Shown in pieces: positions 54,401-64,000 of a DNA stretch of 64,000 bases. Under the pieces are notes generated by a model. The model saw nothing but the letters and a program-made list of their open reading frames with translations. It ran no database searches and had not been told where the DNA came from. Each line of letters begins with the position of its first letter. The first letter of the stretch is position 1. The translations under genes and the position numbers were made by a program. The DNA comes from Herpetospermum pedunculosum (lineage: Eukaryota; Streptophyta; Magnoliopsida; Cucurbitales; Cucurbitaceae), in the NCBI GenBank assembly GCA_028017165.1, contig CM051528.1:16806302-16870301 (forward strand), read 5' to 3'.

Positions 54401-55116
54401 AGGATTTCTAGTTTACTCAAAAATATACATATGAGATGATTTCCCAAGGGACTGCTTCAGGTTCTCAAAACTATTGTCCAAAGAATTGGAATCACTTCAT
54501 TCGTCTTCCATTGGGTCATATTCCAATCTCTTACTCGAATATTGGAAATTTATAATCAATTTCTTATTGTTCAAGAGATTTGAAAACCGCATTCTCCTCT
54601 GTTTTTTTTCTTTCGAAGAAAACATGTATTGTTTATCAATTCATACTTATTTCCAAATCTAAATTTACTTTCTTGTAATCCAATATTCTTGTTCATTACA
54701 AGGCTTAAGTTATGAAGCAGTTTAATCAGTTAAGATGTTCAACACTACCAATCACCTTTGATAGTTATCTAAACTAGCACATGAGACACTACCCAGAAGT
54801 CCACCACGCCTAAAACGGTTGAGTGATCTACGATTGACATACATAATCCCTTTCGAGTGAAAGCATTCAAAAAAAAAAAAAAAATCTACGATGATGACAA
54901 CACTTTCTCTTTTGATTCTTTACTAAGTATCAGCTAACAAGAACAATGAGAGTAGACAAAGATAATCATTTTCCTTAAACATGAAAATCATTTTGATATC
55001 ATAATTTTCACATATCTTACATTTCATTAATCGATTTAAGATCATTTACGTCATTATTTCTCAAGCAAAAATCATTCTCCAATATCATGGTTAGATAAAG
55101 ATCAGATATACATGCT
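54401..55116. other. Non-coding sequence up to the CACTA terminus
   Basis: AT-rich with A runs near 54870. No LTR end, PPT or gene is visible. It ends CATGCT, of which GCT may be the three-base CACTA target duplication. Confidence 0.5.
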
Positions 55117-55157
55117 CACTACAACAAATTGGGGCTAAGATGACAGTTGTGAAAATA

Positions 55158-55395
55158 TCTCCAACATACGAGGGCGGTTTTCCCCCTTTTTTTTTTCCAA
55201 AAAAAAACATATAATGGCGGTTTACAACCGCCATTGTAGGTTAACTTTTGATGGCGGTTTTTGACCGTCATCTATTCCAACATACGAGGGCGGTTTTCCC
55301 CTTTTTTTTTTTTTTTCCAAAAACACATATAATGGCGGTTTACAACCGCCATTGTAGGTTAACTTTTGATGGCGGTTTTGGACCGTCATCTATTC
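55158..55395. repeat. Tandem pair in the CACTA subterminal region
   Basis: Two units of about 118 bases start at TCCAACATACGAGGGCGGTT (55161 and 55277). Each contains the inverted pair ATGGCGGTTTAC/AACCGCCAT and ends GATGGCGGTTTTGGACCGTC or a close variant. They differ mainly in the length of a T run. Confidence 0.9.
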
Positions 55396-55401
55396 CCTAA
55401 C

Positions 55402-55742
55402 AACGACGTCGTTTTGTTAATTCATCAAAACGACGTCGTGTTGTTTTTAACCGCCATCGTAAGTCTGAAGCAAAACGACGTCGTTTTGATTCAAACCGCC
55501 ATCTTAAGTCGGAATGAAAACGACGTCGTTTTGATTGAACCGCCATCTTAAGTTTATAGCAAAACGACGCCGTTTTGTTTCGAACCTAAAAGTTCAAACG
55601 GGGACTTGAAAACGACGGCGTTTCGATAAAATATCAAAACGACGTCGTTTTGATTCCGACCGCCATCTTAAGTTTTAATCAAAACGACGTCGTTTTGATT
55701 GCAACCGCCATCTTAAGTCTGAATCAAAACGACGTCGTTTTG
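55402..55742. repeat. Nine palindromic ACGACGTCGTTTT motifs, about 45 bases apart
   Basis: The core AAAACGACGTCGTTTTG or a close variant starts near 55402, 55427, 55472, 55517, 55561, 55609, 55637, 55681 and 55727. Two variants are AACGACGCCGTTTT and AAACGACGGCGTTTC. Most spacers contain AACCGCCATCTTAAGT. CACTA transposases bind subterminal repeats, so these are the likely binding sites; that role is inferred. Confidence 0.88.
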
Positions 55743-55811
55743 ATTCAGCCCTAAAACCCACCTGAAGCCCCGATGTTTCATCATTCTGTCTTTGCTCAGC
55801 AGCCTTGCAAG

Positions 55812-55950
55812 CTTGACGACGACGGCGGCAGGTGGTTCTCCTTGACGACGACGGTTCTCCTTGACGACGGCGGCCGGTGGTTCTCCTTGACGACGACGGC
55901 GGACGGTGGTTCTCCTTGACGACGACGGCGGTTGTTGACGGTGCTGACGT
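55812..55950. repeat. GACGACGACGGCGG/GGTGGTTCTCC minisatellite
   Basis: About five units of 19 to 31 bases: TTGACGACGACGGCGG, a variable dinucleotide, then GGTGGTTCTCC. The minus strand is open through it as Arg/Pro/Ser-rich peptides in several frames, which is a by-product of the repeat. Confidence 0.8.
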
Positions 55951-56022
55951 CGTTGACGGAGGTTCTTGACAGAGCTGACGGCGGTTGTCGTTTGTGGTCC
56001 CTGCACAAACGACAAAATTTTT

Positions 56023-56185
56023 TTGGTGGTCCCGGCTTAAACGAACAAAAAAAATTTGGTGGTCCCGGCGCAAAACGACAAGGTTAGTATTTTGGTTGGA
56101 TTTTTAATGAATAAACATTTTGGTTGAGACAAAGTTAGTATTTTTGTTGGATTTTTTTTAATAAGCATTTTGGTTGAGATTGATG
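56023..56185. repeat. Two short tandem duplications in the CACTA leader
   Basis: TTTGGTGGTCCCGGC occurs at about 56027 and 56056. TTAGTATTTTGGTTGGATTT and its variant start at about 56094 and 56134, each followed by an ATAA(A/G)CATTTTGGTTGAGA copy. Confidence 0.75.
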
Positions 56186-57052
56186 AAGATAATTTAGTTG
56201 AAATTATTTTTTTTTGTTCATTTAATCTCAATTTAGTTGTATAATTTAATAATATAAATGAAAATTTATATATAAACTAAATTTGTTGTTACAAATTGTT
56301 TTTAGAAAACTTGAGTACAAAATAAAAATAAAATTACAACATAAACAAATACTCATATTTGGAACTTTAATAAAATGAAATCGAATGTATACGGACCAAA
56401 ATGGTATTTTATAGTTACATCATATAAACTAGTAAATCTTTGTAATTTGGTTCTCATGCCTCATATAATTAACATAATTATCTTAGAAAGTAGCTTTAGA
56501 GAATAACATCCATCTAAACACTTAAGAAATATAAAGTCAATAATTCATTAAATTAAAGACTAATCAACTTATCCAAACTTATAAACATAATCACTAAAGT
56601 AAACTATCTTTTCAAAACTAAACTAATAGATTGACGGAAAAACATGAACTTAGAAATTAAAATTAACTCCAACTTTTCAAACTAATGAATTTTGAACATC
56701 AAAACTTAATTTAGAGAGAAATTATAAACATAATAACTAAACTAACTATTCAAAATTAATGAACTAATTAACAAGTTGAGAGGTCGGTGTGAGTCAAACA
56801 AACAAGATTATAAACTCGTAAACCAAATTATGGTGTCAACTTGAGCTCCACTTAAAAGCATTTGCCCTTGAATAATTGTTCAACTAAAAAAAAAAAAAAA
56901 TGGTTAATATTATGTTCATACTAGTGATATTTTGTTCATGCTTTTTTTATTGAAGAAAGAATGGAAGTAGTAGATTGACTAAATAATATACTAAGTATTT
57001 TTTTTTTTTTTTTTTTTTTTTGTAGATAATATCTTGTTATAAATTTTTCCAT
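56186..57052 (+). other. AT-rich leader or first intron of the TNPD gene
   Basis: No coding sequence is visible. A T run followed by TTTTGTAG at 57000-57025 looks like a 3' splice site 28 bases before the TNPD ATG, so an untranslated first exon upstream is likely. Confidence 0.5.
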
Positions 57053-60000
57053 ATGGATAAGTCATGGATGGACAATGATAGGTTGTCAAATGAGTACAAC
57101 TTAGGTGTTGAAAACTTCATTCAAAATGGATTACGTCATTTCAAAGGGTCAAATTTCATGTGGTGTCCATGCTTAAAGTGTGCAAACGCACTTAAACAAG
57201 ATGCCAACACAGTTAGAGACCATTTGTTTGTCCATGGCATTGATAAGAGTTATAAGACATGGTTTTTGCATGGTGAAGAAGTACCTATTAAGGATGAAGA
57301 CGAAAGTGTTCATAATTTTGGTAAAGGAGCTTGTGATGAAAATGATGAAAATGATATAAGAAACACATCTGACTTGTTTGAAGCTGCACAAGACTATTTT
57401 ACAACTGAAGGTACAAAATTTGACAAATTATTGGGTGATGCACAAAAGCCATTGTACTTGGGTTGTAAATGTTTTACTAAGATTTCTGCATTATTGAAAT
57501 TATATAACTTGAAAGCCAAATACGGATGGAGTGATAAAAGTTTCACAGAGTTATTAACATTAGTACATGACCTACTACCAAATCCGAATGAGATTCCAAC
57601 TTCTTTATATGAAGCAAAAAAGACACTGTGTACTCTCGGAATGGATTATAAGAAGATTCATGCATGTGTCAATGATTGTGTTTTGTTTAGGAAGGAACTT
57701 TCGGATGCAAATTCATGCCCAATTTGTAACACATCTAGATGGAAGCTTCGTAAGAATTCAGATGAAGTTAAGAAAGGTGTTCCAGCAAAGGTTATGTGGT
57801 ACTTTTCCCCAATCCCTCGATTCCAACGAATGTTTCGAAGTGCAGAGACATCAAAGTTGTTAACTTGGCATGTTGGAGGAAGGAAAAATGATGGGTTTTT
57901 GCGACATCCTGCAGACACGCCATCTTGGAAATTAATAGACAACCTGTGGCCAAATTTTGGTTCTGAGTCAAGAAATCTTCGTTTAGCTATCTCAACTGAT
58001 GGAATTAACCCTCATGGCAACCTGAGTAGTAGATATAGTTGTTGGCCAGTTATAATAGTTATTTATAACCTTCCACCCTGGTTGTGCATGAAACGGAAGT
58101 TTATGATGCTGACTACATTAATATCTGGTCCGAAACAACCTGGAAATGACATTGATGTATACTTGGGTCCATTAATTGATGACTTGAAGAAACTGTGGAT
58201 TGATGGGGTTGCTTGTTTTGATGCATTTCGAGATCAAACATTCATCTTGAAAGCTGTGTTATTGTGGACCATAAACGACTTTCCAGCATATGGAAATCTA
58301 TGTGGTTGTATTGTAAAAGGTTATCGTGCATGTCCAATTTGTGGGGAACAGACGTCCTGCATTCGATTGGTAAACGGAAAAAAAATGGCATACCTTGGAC
58401 ATCGACGATATTTACCTCGTTATCATCCTTACCGGAGGGAGAAAAAGACTTTTAATGGACATCAAGAGTTTGAGTTAGCACCAAATCCATTGTCTGGAGA
58501 TGAAATCTATGCTACAATCAGTAACATTCACACTATATTGGGTAAACAGACTGGAAAACAAAATTCAGATGAACTTTCAAGTAGTTACTGGAAGAAAAAG
58601 TCTATTTTTTTTTAGTTAGACTATTGGAAGAAGTTGCATGTAAGACATTGTCTGGATGTAATAAACATTGAAAAAAACGTGTGCACAAATATCATTGGTA
58701 CCTTACTTGATATTCCTGGAAAAACAAGAGATGGAGTAGAGACCCGGGAGGATTTGGTTGACTTAGATATTAGGTTAGAATTGGCCCCGGTAAAAAAGGG
58801 AAACCGAACTTTCATACCTCCAGCATGTTATACACTGTCACGAAAGGAAAAAATAAGTCTATGTAAAACACTTGCAGAAATTAAGGTGCCTGATGGATAT
58901 TCATCCAATATAAGAAGTCTTGTGTCACTCAAAGACCTAAAGCTTTATGGTCTTAAATCTCATGACAATCATGTTCTCATGCAACAGTTGCTACCAGTGG
59001 CAATTCGTGGAATTCTACCAAAGCATGTGAGATATGCCATTATTAGGTTTTGTTTTTTTTTCAATTCACTATGTAAAAAAGTGGTGGATTCGGCGAAGCT
59101 TGATGAGTTGCAAAAGGAAATAGTCGTCACTCTATGTTTGTTGGAAAAATATTTTCCACCATCATTCTTCACCATTATGGTGCACCTTACCGTGCATCTA
59201 GTGAGAGAAGTAGAATTGTGTGGGCCGGTTTATTTAAGATGGATGTATCCTTTTGAGAGGTACATGAAAGTATTAAAAGGGTATGTTCGGAACAAAAATA
59301 GACCAGAAGGTTGTATTGGTGAATGTTACATTGTTGAAGAAGCTGTGGAATTTTGTTCTGAATTTCTCTCTGGCATGGATCCGATTGGGTTGGGATCAAG
59401 TTTAAAAGAAGAAAAGTTAGGTACTACTAGACCAATATCAACGGCTTCTTGTATCAGACCAGCTAAACAACAATTAGATCAAGCTCACCTTTATGTTCTT
59501 GAAAACACTGACGACGGGCTTCCATTCATAGAGTACGTATACACCCTACTTTTACAACTTTAGACTTTTACATATGTAGTAGAGTAACATGTGTGAACAA
59601 TCATTTGCAACAGGCAACACAAGAAATATTTGAAAGTAGTCAATCCGAAACAATCAAAAAATCCAAAGTGGTTGCAGGATGAGCACAATCGTACCTTCAT
59701 AAGTTGGTTATGGGAAAGGGTAACATTTCTTAATTAAAATATTTTGCAAAGTTTCTATTAAGACGATTTTCTAATTGTAGGATAAAATACAGGTTAAGCT
59801 TGCACTTGAGATCCCGAACAACCATATATCATCCACTTTGAGGTGGTTAGCTAATCGCCCTCGACCGAATGTATCGACATATGCTGGATATATGGTGAAT
59901 GGTTGTCGATATCACACAAAAGAACGTGATCGTGTAAGAAGTGTCCAAAACAGTGGTGTTAGCATCGTTGCAAACACTATGCAAGTTTCTAGTGCTAAAG

Positions 60001-60440
60001 ACAAAAAACCAATTGTCACAGACATGATTTTCTATGGAGTAATTCAAGAGATATGGGAACTAGACTATTATAGTTTCACGTTTGTTTTATTCAAATGTGA
60101 TTGGGTGGACAACAAGGGTGTTAAGATAGATGATCTTGGATTTACAACAGTGGATCTTAATCGATTGGGACATAAATCTGATCCATTCATTTTAGCAAAT
60201 CAAGCAACTCAAGTATTTTATTTAAATGACCCTATGAATCCTAGTTTGCATGTGGTTCTTTCCCCACCGGAACGAGACCACGAAGATGAGTCTAATGATG
60301 ATGAATTGGGAGACACAGATCTTGATTGTTATGGGTTATTGAAATCCATGCCTAATATTGTTAAACTCAATGATATGAATGAAGACTCGTCTGTTTATAC
60401 TAGAACCGATTGTGACGGTACATGGATTGACAACAAGTAA
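57053..60440 (+). pseudogene. CACTA TNPD transposase, three exons, one nonsense codon
   Basis: Exons inferred from GT-AG sites and frame: 57053-59532, 59614-59719 and 59781-60440. They join to 1082 codons. Residues 1-77 form the transposase-associated domain (MDKSWMDNDRLSNEY, FMWCPCLKCAN, FLHGE). Residues about 240-500 are the Transposase_21 type, with LAISTDGINPHG, FDAFRDQTF and LLWTINDFPAYGNLCG. After the stop come DUF4218-like sequence (HVRHCLDV, RYAIIRFCFFFNSLC, GPVYLRWMYPFERYM) and DUF4216-like sequence (YYSFTFVLFKCDWVD). A single TAG at 58613-58615 interrupts codon 521, in a place where TNPD proteins usually read FFEL. Everything else is open and in frame, so this copy lost full-length transposase by one substitution. 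It is next to the Ulp1-type gene in the same orientation. Confidence 0.9.
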
Positions 60441-60569
60441 CTCATTTTCAATGCATGTATGTGGTCAAAACTATATAAGGTTTTATTTTTGTTTTTAATT
60501 TTTAATTATTCAGTTCATTTTCATACTACTAAACTCATTTCTTTTTTCTTATGTGCAATTTTTTTCATC

Positions 60570-63500
60570 ATGGATGCACCTAGTAGTAGTAGTAGTGGTG
60601 AAGATGAAGCATGTGAGAGACATATGAGAGTTAGGGGTATCACTACCATGAGCGACTTAGCGCGAATTAGGGATGTGGGGGATAAAGTGATTATTAGATA
60701 TAATGATGAAGGGCATCCAGTTGGAGAGAATGCAATTAAATTGCAGAGTTATATTGGGGTTTGTGTGAGGACCCAAATCCCCATTACATACGACCACTGG
60801 AACCACGTGCCGCGTGACTTAAAGGAAAGAATTTTTGAATGTATTCAGGTATGTTTTTCATTACATCGTTTATAATGTATATTATATCGTTTTGATTTTT
60901 TGGTTTAATTCGTATATGGTCGTAGATGTCATTTGAGGTGGACCCTCGTTCGCAATACAATATCATTCAATCTGCTGGGAAAAAGTATAGATCATTTAAA
61001 AGCACGTTGACCCAGAAGTATGTCATCCCGTTCAAAGATCAACCATCTTGTCTGGCTCATCCTCCAGAAAAATATAGTTTCATCGAACAAGCTGATTGGG
61101 ATGCATTTGTTCGAGCGAGATTATCTAAAGAATTTCAGGTAATTTATATAATTTTACATAACCTATAAGGAAAATGTATTTGTATATAGTGTAACTTTTG
61201 TAATATACATTTTTTGTATTCTTTCTAGAAACATAGTGATGAACAGAAAGATCGAAGAGCTAGTCTTAAATACAATCATCACATTTCGCGTAAGGGGTAT
61301 GCGAATTTGGCCGAGGAGTTGGTAAGTCTTAATGTCGTTAGTGTTTAAGCGTTCTAGTACTTAGATGATGTACTTAATATCTTTTTAAATTTGGGTTCAG
61401 AAACATGCTGGGAAATCGACACATCGGTCGAGTCTATGGAAAAGTGCAAGATTGAATAAGAAAACAAATGATTACGATGATGATGACACACGTAAAGTAG
61501 CATACAAAATTGTAAGTTTAATTTTCAATGCTAGTGTATGTTATGTAATTATGTATATTCAATAAAATTTTATCACTTTGGGATAGGATGAGTTGGAGGA
61601 AGAATGTGGAGGAGAAGACATTCTATCACAAGCATTGGGTACACCCGAACATTCTGGACGGGTAAGAGGAGTTGGAGGTTTCGTGACGCCTTCTACATAT
61701 TTTAACATTGTAAGGCCCAAGTCGAAGGAAGAAAATAAATCAGCTGACGTGGTTTATCCTTCAAAGACCCCAAAAACTAAATCTACCCAAAACGTAGTTG
61801 AAAGAAAATCAAAGAATAAAGGTGTTGATTTAGATAAAAATCTTGACGTTCAGACTGAGCAACCTTTAAAGGTAAGCATATGATTCATATAATATTGTTA
61901 TGCATTAGTATATTATATTTTTTAAGTAATTGATGATTTTATTTCATTTGTTTGAAGAGTACACCATGCAACTTAGCAATAGGCTCAATTTCGAACATTG
62001 TTGCCGTTGGCACAATGTTTGAAGGGATGGAGAATGAGAGAGTTCATGACATACTTCTAGGAAAACAAAATGTGAAGGTCCTTGTGGAGATGATTTATGG
62101 ACAAGAAGACATTCTTATTCCTATTCCGGTGAAGGGGAAGATGGAGACTCTTTTCGTTTGTCAGGATAACATAGTTGCTTGGCCTCGTAGCCTTGTTATT
62201 CCCATAGTCGAGAAGGTATGTTACTCGAGTAAAGTATTTAAATGTGAATGTTCTCATTGGCCTCGTAGTCTTTTGAATCCCACATTTATCGCATTTAACT
62301 TATATATTGTGTTTTTTTAATAGGATCTTAAACCGATGACACGAATCACACATAGTTTTCCTAGTGAAGCGTTTGTTCCTCCATGCATCAAGATGTTGTA
62401 TCGGTACGCTGAAACACTCGATAAGGATCAGTCCTTGCGGGTTCCTTTAAGTCAAGATGTCTTTGGAAAAGGGTTAACTCTCTACGTTATGCCAGAAGAT
62501 GTCATGCAATTCTGTGCAATGGTAGAGATATCGAATACGTGCATTCTAGTATATATTGCGTAAGTACATATTCTTAATCATAATATAATTAGTTACAACT
62601 ATTACGTTATCTATAGTCTCATGCATATATCTGTGAAAAAATGTGATACAGGTTTCTTTGGAAATCATTAGAGAATCAAGGAATACTAGATATGATAACT
62701 GTAGTCGACTCAAATGAAATTGCACCCTTTTATGGGACAGTGGAGAGTCGAACGAAAAAGTTGGCATCTATTTTTTCACAACAACAACCTGGACAAAAAG
62801 TACTGATTCCATATAATCCTGGGTAAGAGTCTACAACTACCTGTATTTTAGTATTTAATATGTTCATTACATTTATGCTTCTCATTATTGGTTTCTGAGT
62901 ATTATGATAGTTCTGTGGATTTTAGGAATTTATTGTTGGATATGTGCAATAAGACATATCTTGTAGTATGATTTGAGAAACGATATGTTGGGAGTGTATG
63001 TATTCTTTTTTTCAGGAATGTGTTAGTCAATTTTCAAACGAAACTCTGCTCAAATTTTTATGAATCTATGGTTTCAATTGCCAGTTACTATATTAAAAAT
63101 GTGTAGTTATGCTTCTCATTATTGGTTTCTGAGTATTATGATAGTTCTGTGGATTTTATGAATTTATTGTTGGATATGTGCAATAAGACATATCTTGTAG
63201 TATGATTTGAGAAACGATATGTTGGGAGTGTATGTATTCTTTTTTTCAGGAATGTGTTAGTCAATTTTCAAACGAAACTCTGCTCAAATTTTTATGAATC
63301 TATGGTTCAATTGCCAGTTACTATATTAAAAATGTGTAGTTTTTTATAATGATAATTACATGGTTGGTTTTGATAGTAATCATTGGATATTGTGCGTTGT
63401 GGAAGTATATGAGAATACAGCTTATATTTTCGACTCCCTCCATCCTACCATGTTAGAGGACTTGAAACGTATCGTAAATATGTAAGTTTGTTTAATATTA

Positions 63501-64000
63501 ATTGAAGTTGATTTAGTGTATGGTTATTAAGTTTGTTCAAAATTATGCATTTATTAATTTACATGTTTTTCAACTTTATTTAGGGCAATGCGAGTTTGTA
63601 TGGCTCAAAGTACCGCCGTTCAAATACCACGAAAGAATACTACTAATTGGATGAGCATGAAGGTAAAATAAATGAATTATAATCAATTGTTATTATATGT
63701 TTGACCAATTTCAAATATACTTATTTATTTCTATATTTTGTATAGTGTCCTCGCCAAGAAGGTAGCGTCGAATGTGGGTACTATGTGCTCAAGTTTATTA
63801 GAGAAATTTTATATAATTTACGGACTCCTTTGAACTCTATTGTAAGTAATGCATCTTTACTATTATATTTTAAAATATACATTGTATTTTCTTCATTATC
63901 ATAATATTTATCTTTTGTTTTCGTGTAGTTTGATAGTAAGAAGTCATTTACACGAGAAGAACTCGACGTAGTACGGACGGAATGGGCAAATTATATTGCA
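60570..64000 (+). CDS. CACTA accessory gene with C-terminal Ulp1-like cysteine protease
   Basis: Twelve exons can be read: 60570-60848, 60926-61138, 61229-61321, 61401-61511, 61587-61871, 61958-62215, 62324-62559, 62652-62822, 63377-63481, 63584-63662, 63746-63841 and 63929-64000, still open at the edge. All have GT-AG borders, and phases match throughout (666 codons). The start is MDAPSSSSSGEDEA. The N-terminal half has the look of the plant Ptta/En/Spm transposase family (WNHVPRDLKERIF, RSFKSTLTQKYV, SSLWKSARLNKK). The C-terminal part matches C48 peptidases: His in NHWILCVV (63381), Asp in FDS (63432), Gln in CPRQ (63755) and Cys in ECGYYVL (63773), all present. These enzymes cleave SUMO or similar conjugates; the substrate here is unknown. 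No stop or frameshift is seen. Confidence 0.88.
62873..63340. repeat. 234-base tandem duplication in intron 8 of the protease gene
   Basis: TTATGCTTCTCATTATTGG starts at 62873 and again at 63107, and the two copies differ at only a few bases. The duplication lengthens the intron that precedes the exon with the catalytic His. Each copy contains TTCTTTTTTTCAGG, a strong-looking 3' splice site that the reading frame does not use. Confidence 0.9.

Larger units (their letters stand above)
47268..55116 (+). mobile_element. Decayed Tat/Ogre-like Ty3/gypsy element lacking pol
   Basis: The order is LTR, tRNA-Arg primer site at 48952, a 1.4-kb leader with five direct repeats, a broken gag (50362-51913), then 3' sequence with tandem repeats up to the CACTA terminus. 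No protease, RT, RNase H or integrase is recognisable, and no 3' LTR appears before 55117. Pol was probably deleted, or this is a non-autonomous derivative. The CACTA element may have inserted into its 3' region. Confidence 0.75.
55117..64000 (+). mobile_element. CACTA (En/Spm) DNA transposon, left part
   Basis: The terminus CACTACAACAAATTGGGG at 55117 is the standard plant CACTA end. It is followed by a 620-base subterminal repeat region, a TNPD transposase gene (57053-60440) and a second gene that carries a Ulp1-like protease (60570 to the edge). The right terminus lies outside the window, so autonomy and the target duplication cannot be judged. Confidence 0.93.

Noticed and set aside
55402..55742. 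Regular palindromic repeats resembling a CRISPR array
   Set aside because: Plant CACTA context, spacers that are themselves repeated (AACCGCCATCTTAAGT) and no cas genes. It is a transposon subterminal array.
55675..56073. Arg/Pro-rich minus-strand frames
   Set aside because: They come from the GACGACGACGGCGG minisatellite and are open in several overlapping frames, as expected for a repeat.
58552..58615. Possible intron ending TTTTTTTTTAG that would remove the TNPD stop
   Set aside because: The acceptor looks good, but none of the nearby GT donors (58521, 58552, 58581) preserves the frame, and the removed residues match the usual transposase sequence.

Overview
The window is a plant (angiosperm, probably eudicot) repeat island. 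It contains no ordinary host gene that I can recognise. Most of it is transposable elements nested in each other. This follows from LTRs with exact target-site duplications, tRNA-Asp and tRNA-Arg primer binding sites, gag-pol reading frames of the Ty3/gypsy Athila and Tat lineages, and a CACTA (En/Spm) DNA transposon with plant-type exon-intron structure. The species cannot be named from the sequence.

Layout. 1-566: unidentified flank with a 138-codon reading frame. 567-44654: four copies of one Athila-like family, called ATH-0 to ATH-3 here. ATH-0 (+) is 5'-truncated and runs 567-641 plus 38876-44654. ATH-1 (-) runs 642-38875 and sits inside the ATH-0 integrase with TSD GCAAA. ATH-2 (-) runs 1435-14185 and sits inside the left LTR of ATH-1 with TSD GCTAT. 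ATH-3 (+) runs 20639-33354 and sits inside the ATH-1 reverse transcriptase with TSD GTTGT. The insertion order is therefore ATH-0, then ATH-1, then ATH-2 and ATH-3 independently. 44655-47132: start of another minus-strand LTR element (RET-M), interrupted by ATH-0. About 47268-55116: decayed plus-strand Tat/Ogre-like element with leader repeats, a broken gag and no pol. 55117-64000: left part of a CACTA transposon that leaves the window on the right.

The Athila family has the order LTR, tRNA-Asp PBS, gag-protease-RT-RNase H-integrase in one frame, a 450-base spacer holding a conserved inverted repeat, a second sense-strand gene (ORF2), about 1.45 kb of non-coding 3' sequence, polypurine tract, LTR. 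ATH-3 is the best preserved: gag-pol is open for 1833 codons and ORF2 for 602. ATH-1 and ATH-2 carry nonsense codons, and ATH-1 also has frameshifts. ORF2 is open in three of four copies, including the truncated ATH-0.

The CACTA element has the CACTACAACAAA terminus, nine evenly spaced palindromes, a three-exon TNPD transposase gene with one nonsense codon, and a second gene. In that second gene twelve visible exons join in a perfect frame and link an En/Spm-type accessory region to a Ulp1-like cysteine protease.

The least explained signals are: a short TTGCGG/CCGCAA palindrome recurring at about seven places in every Athila copy, two of them within coding sequence; the conserved inverted repeat before ORF2; an amber codon shared by ATH-1 and ATH-2; and an in-frame 54-base intron-like segment inside ORF2.
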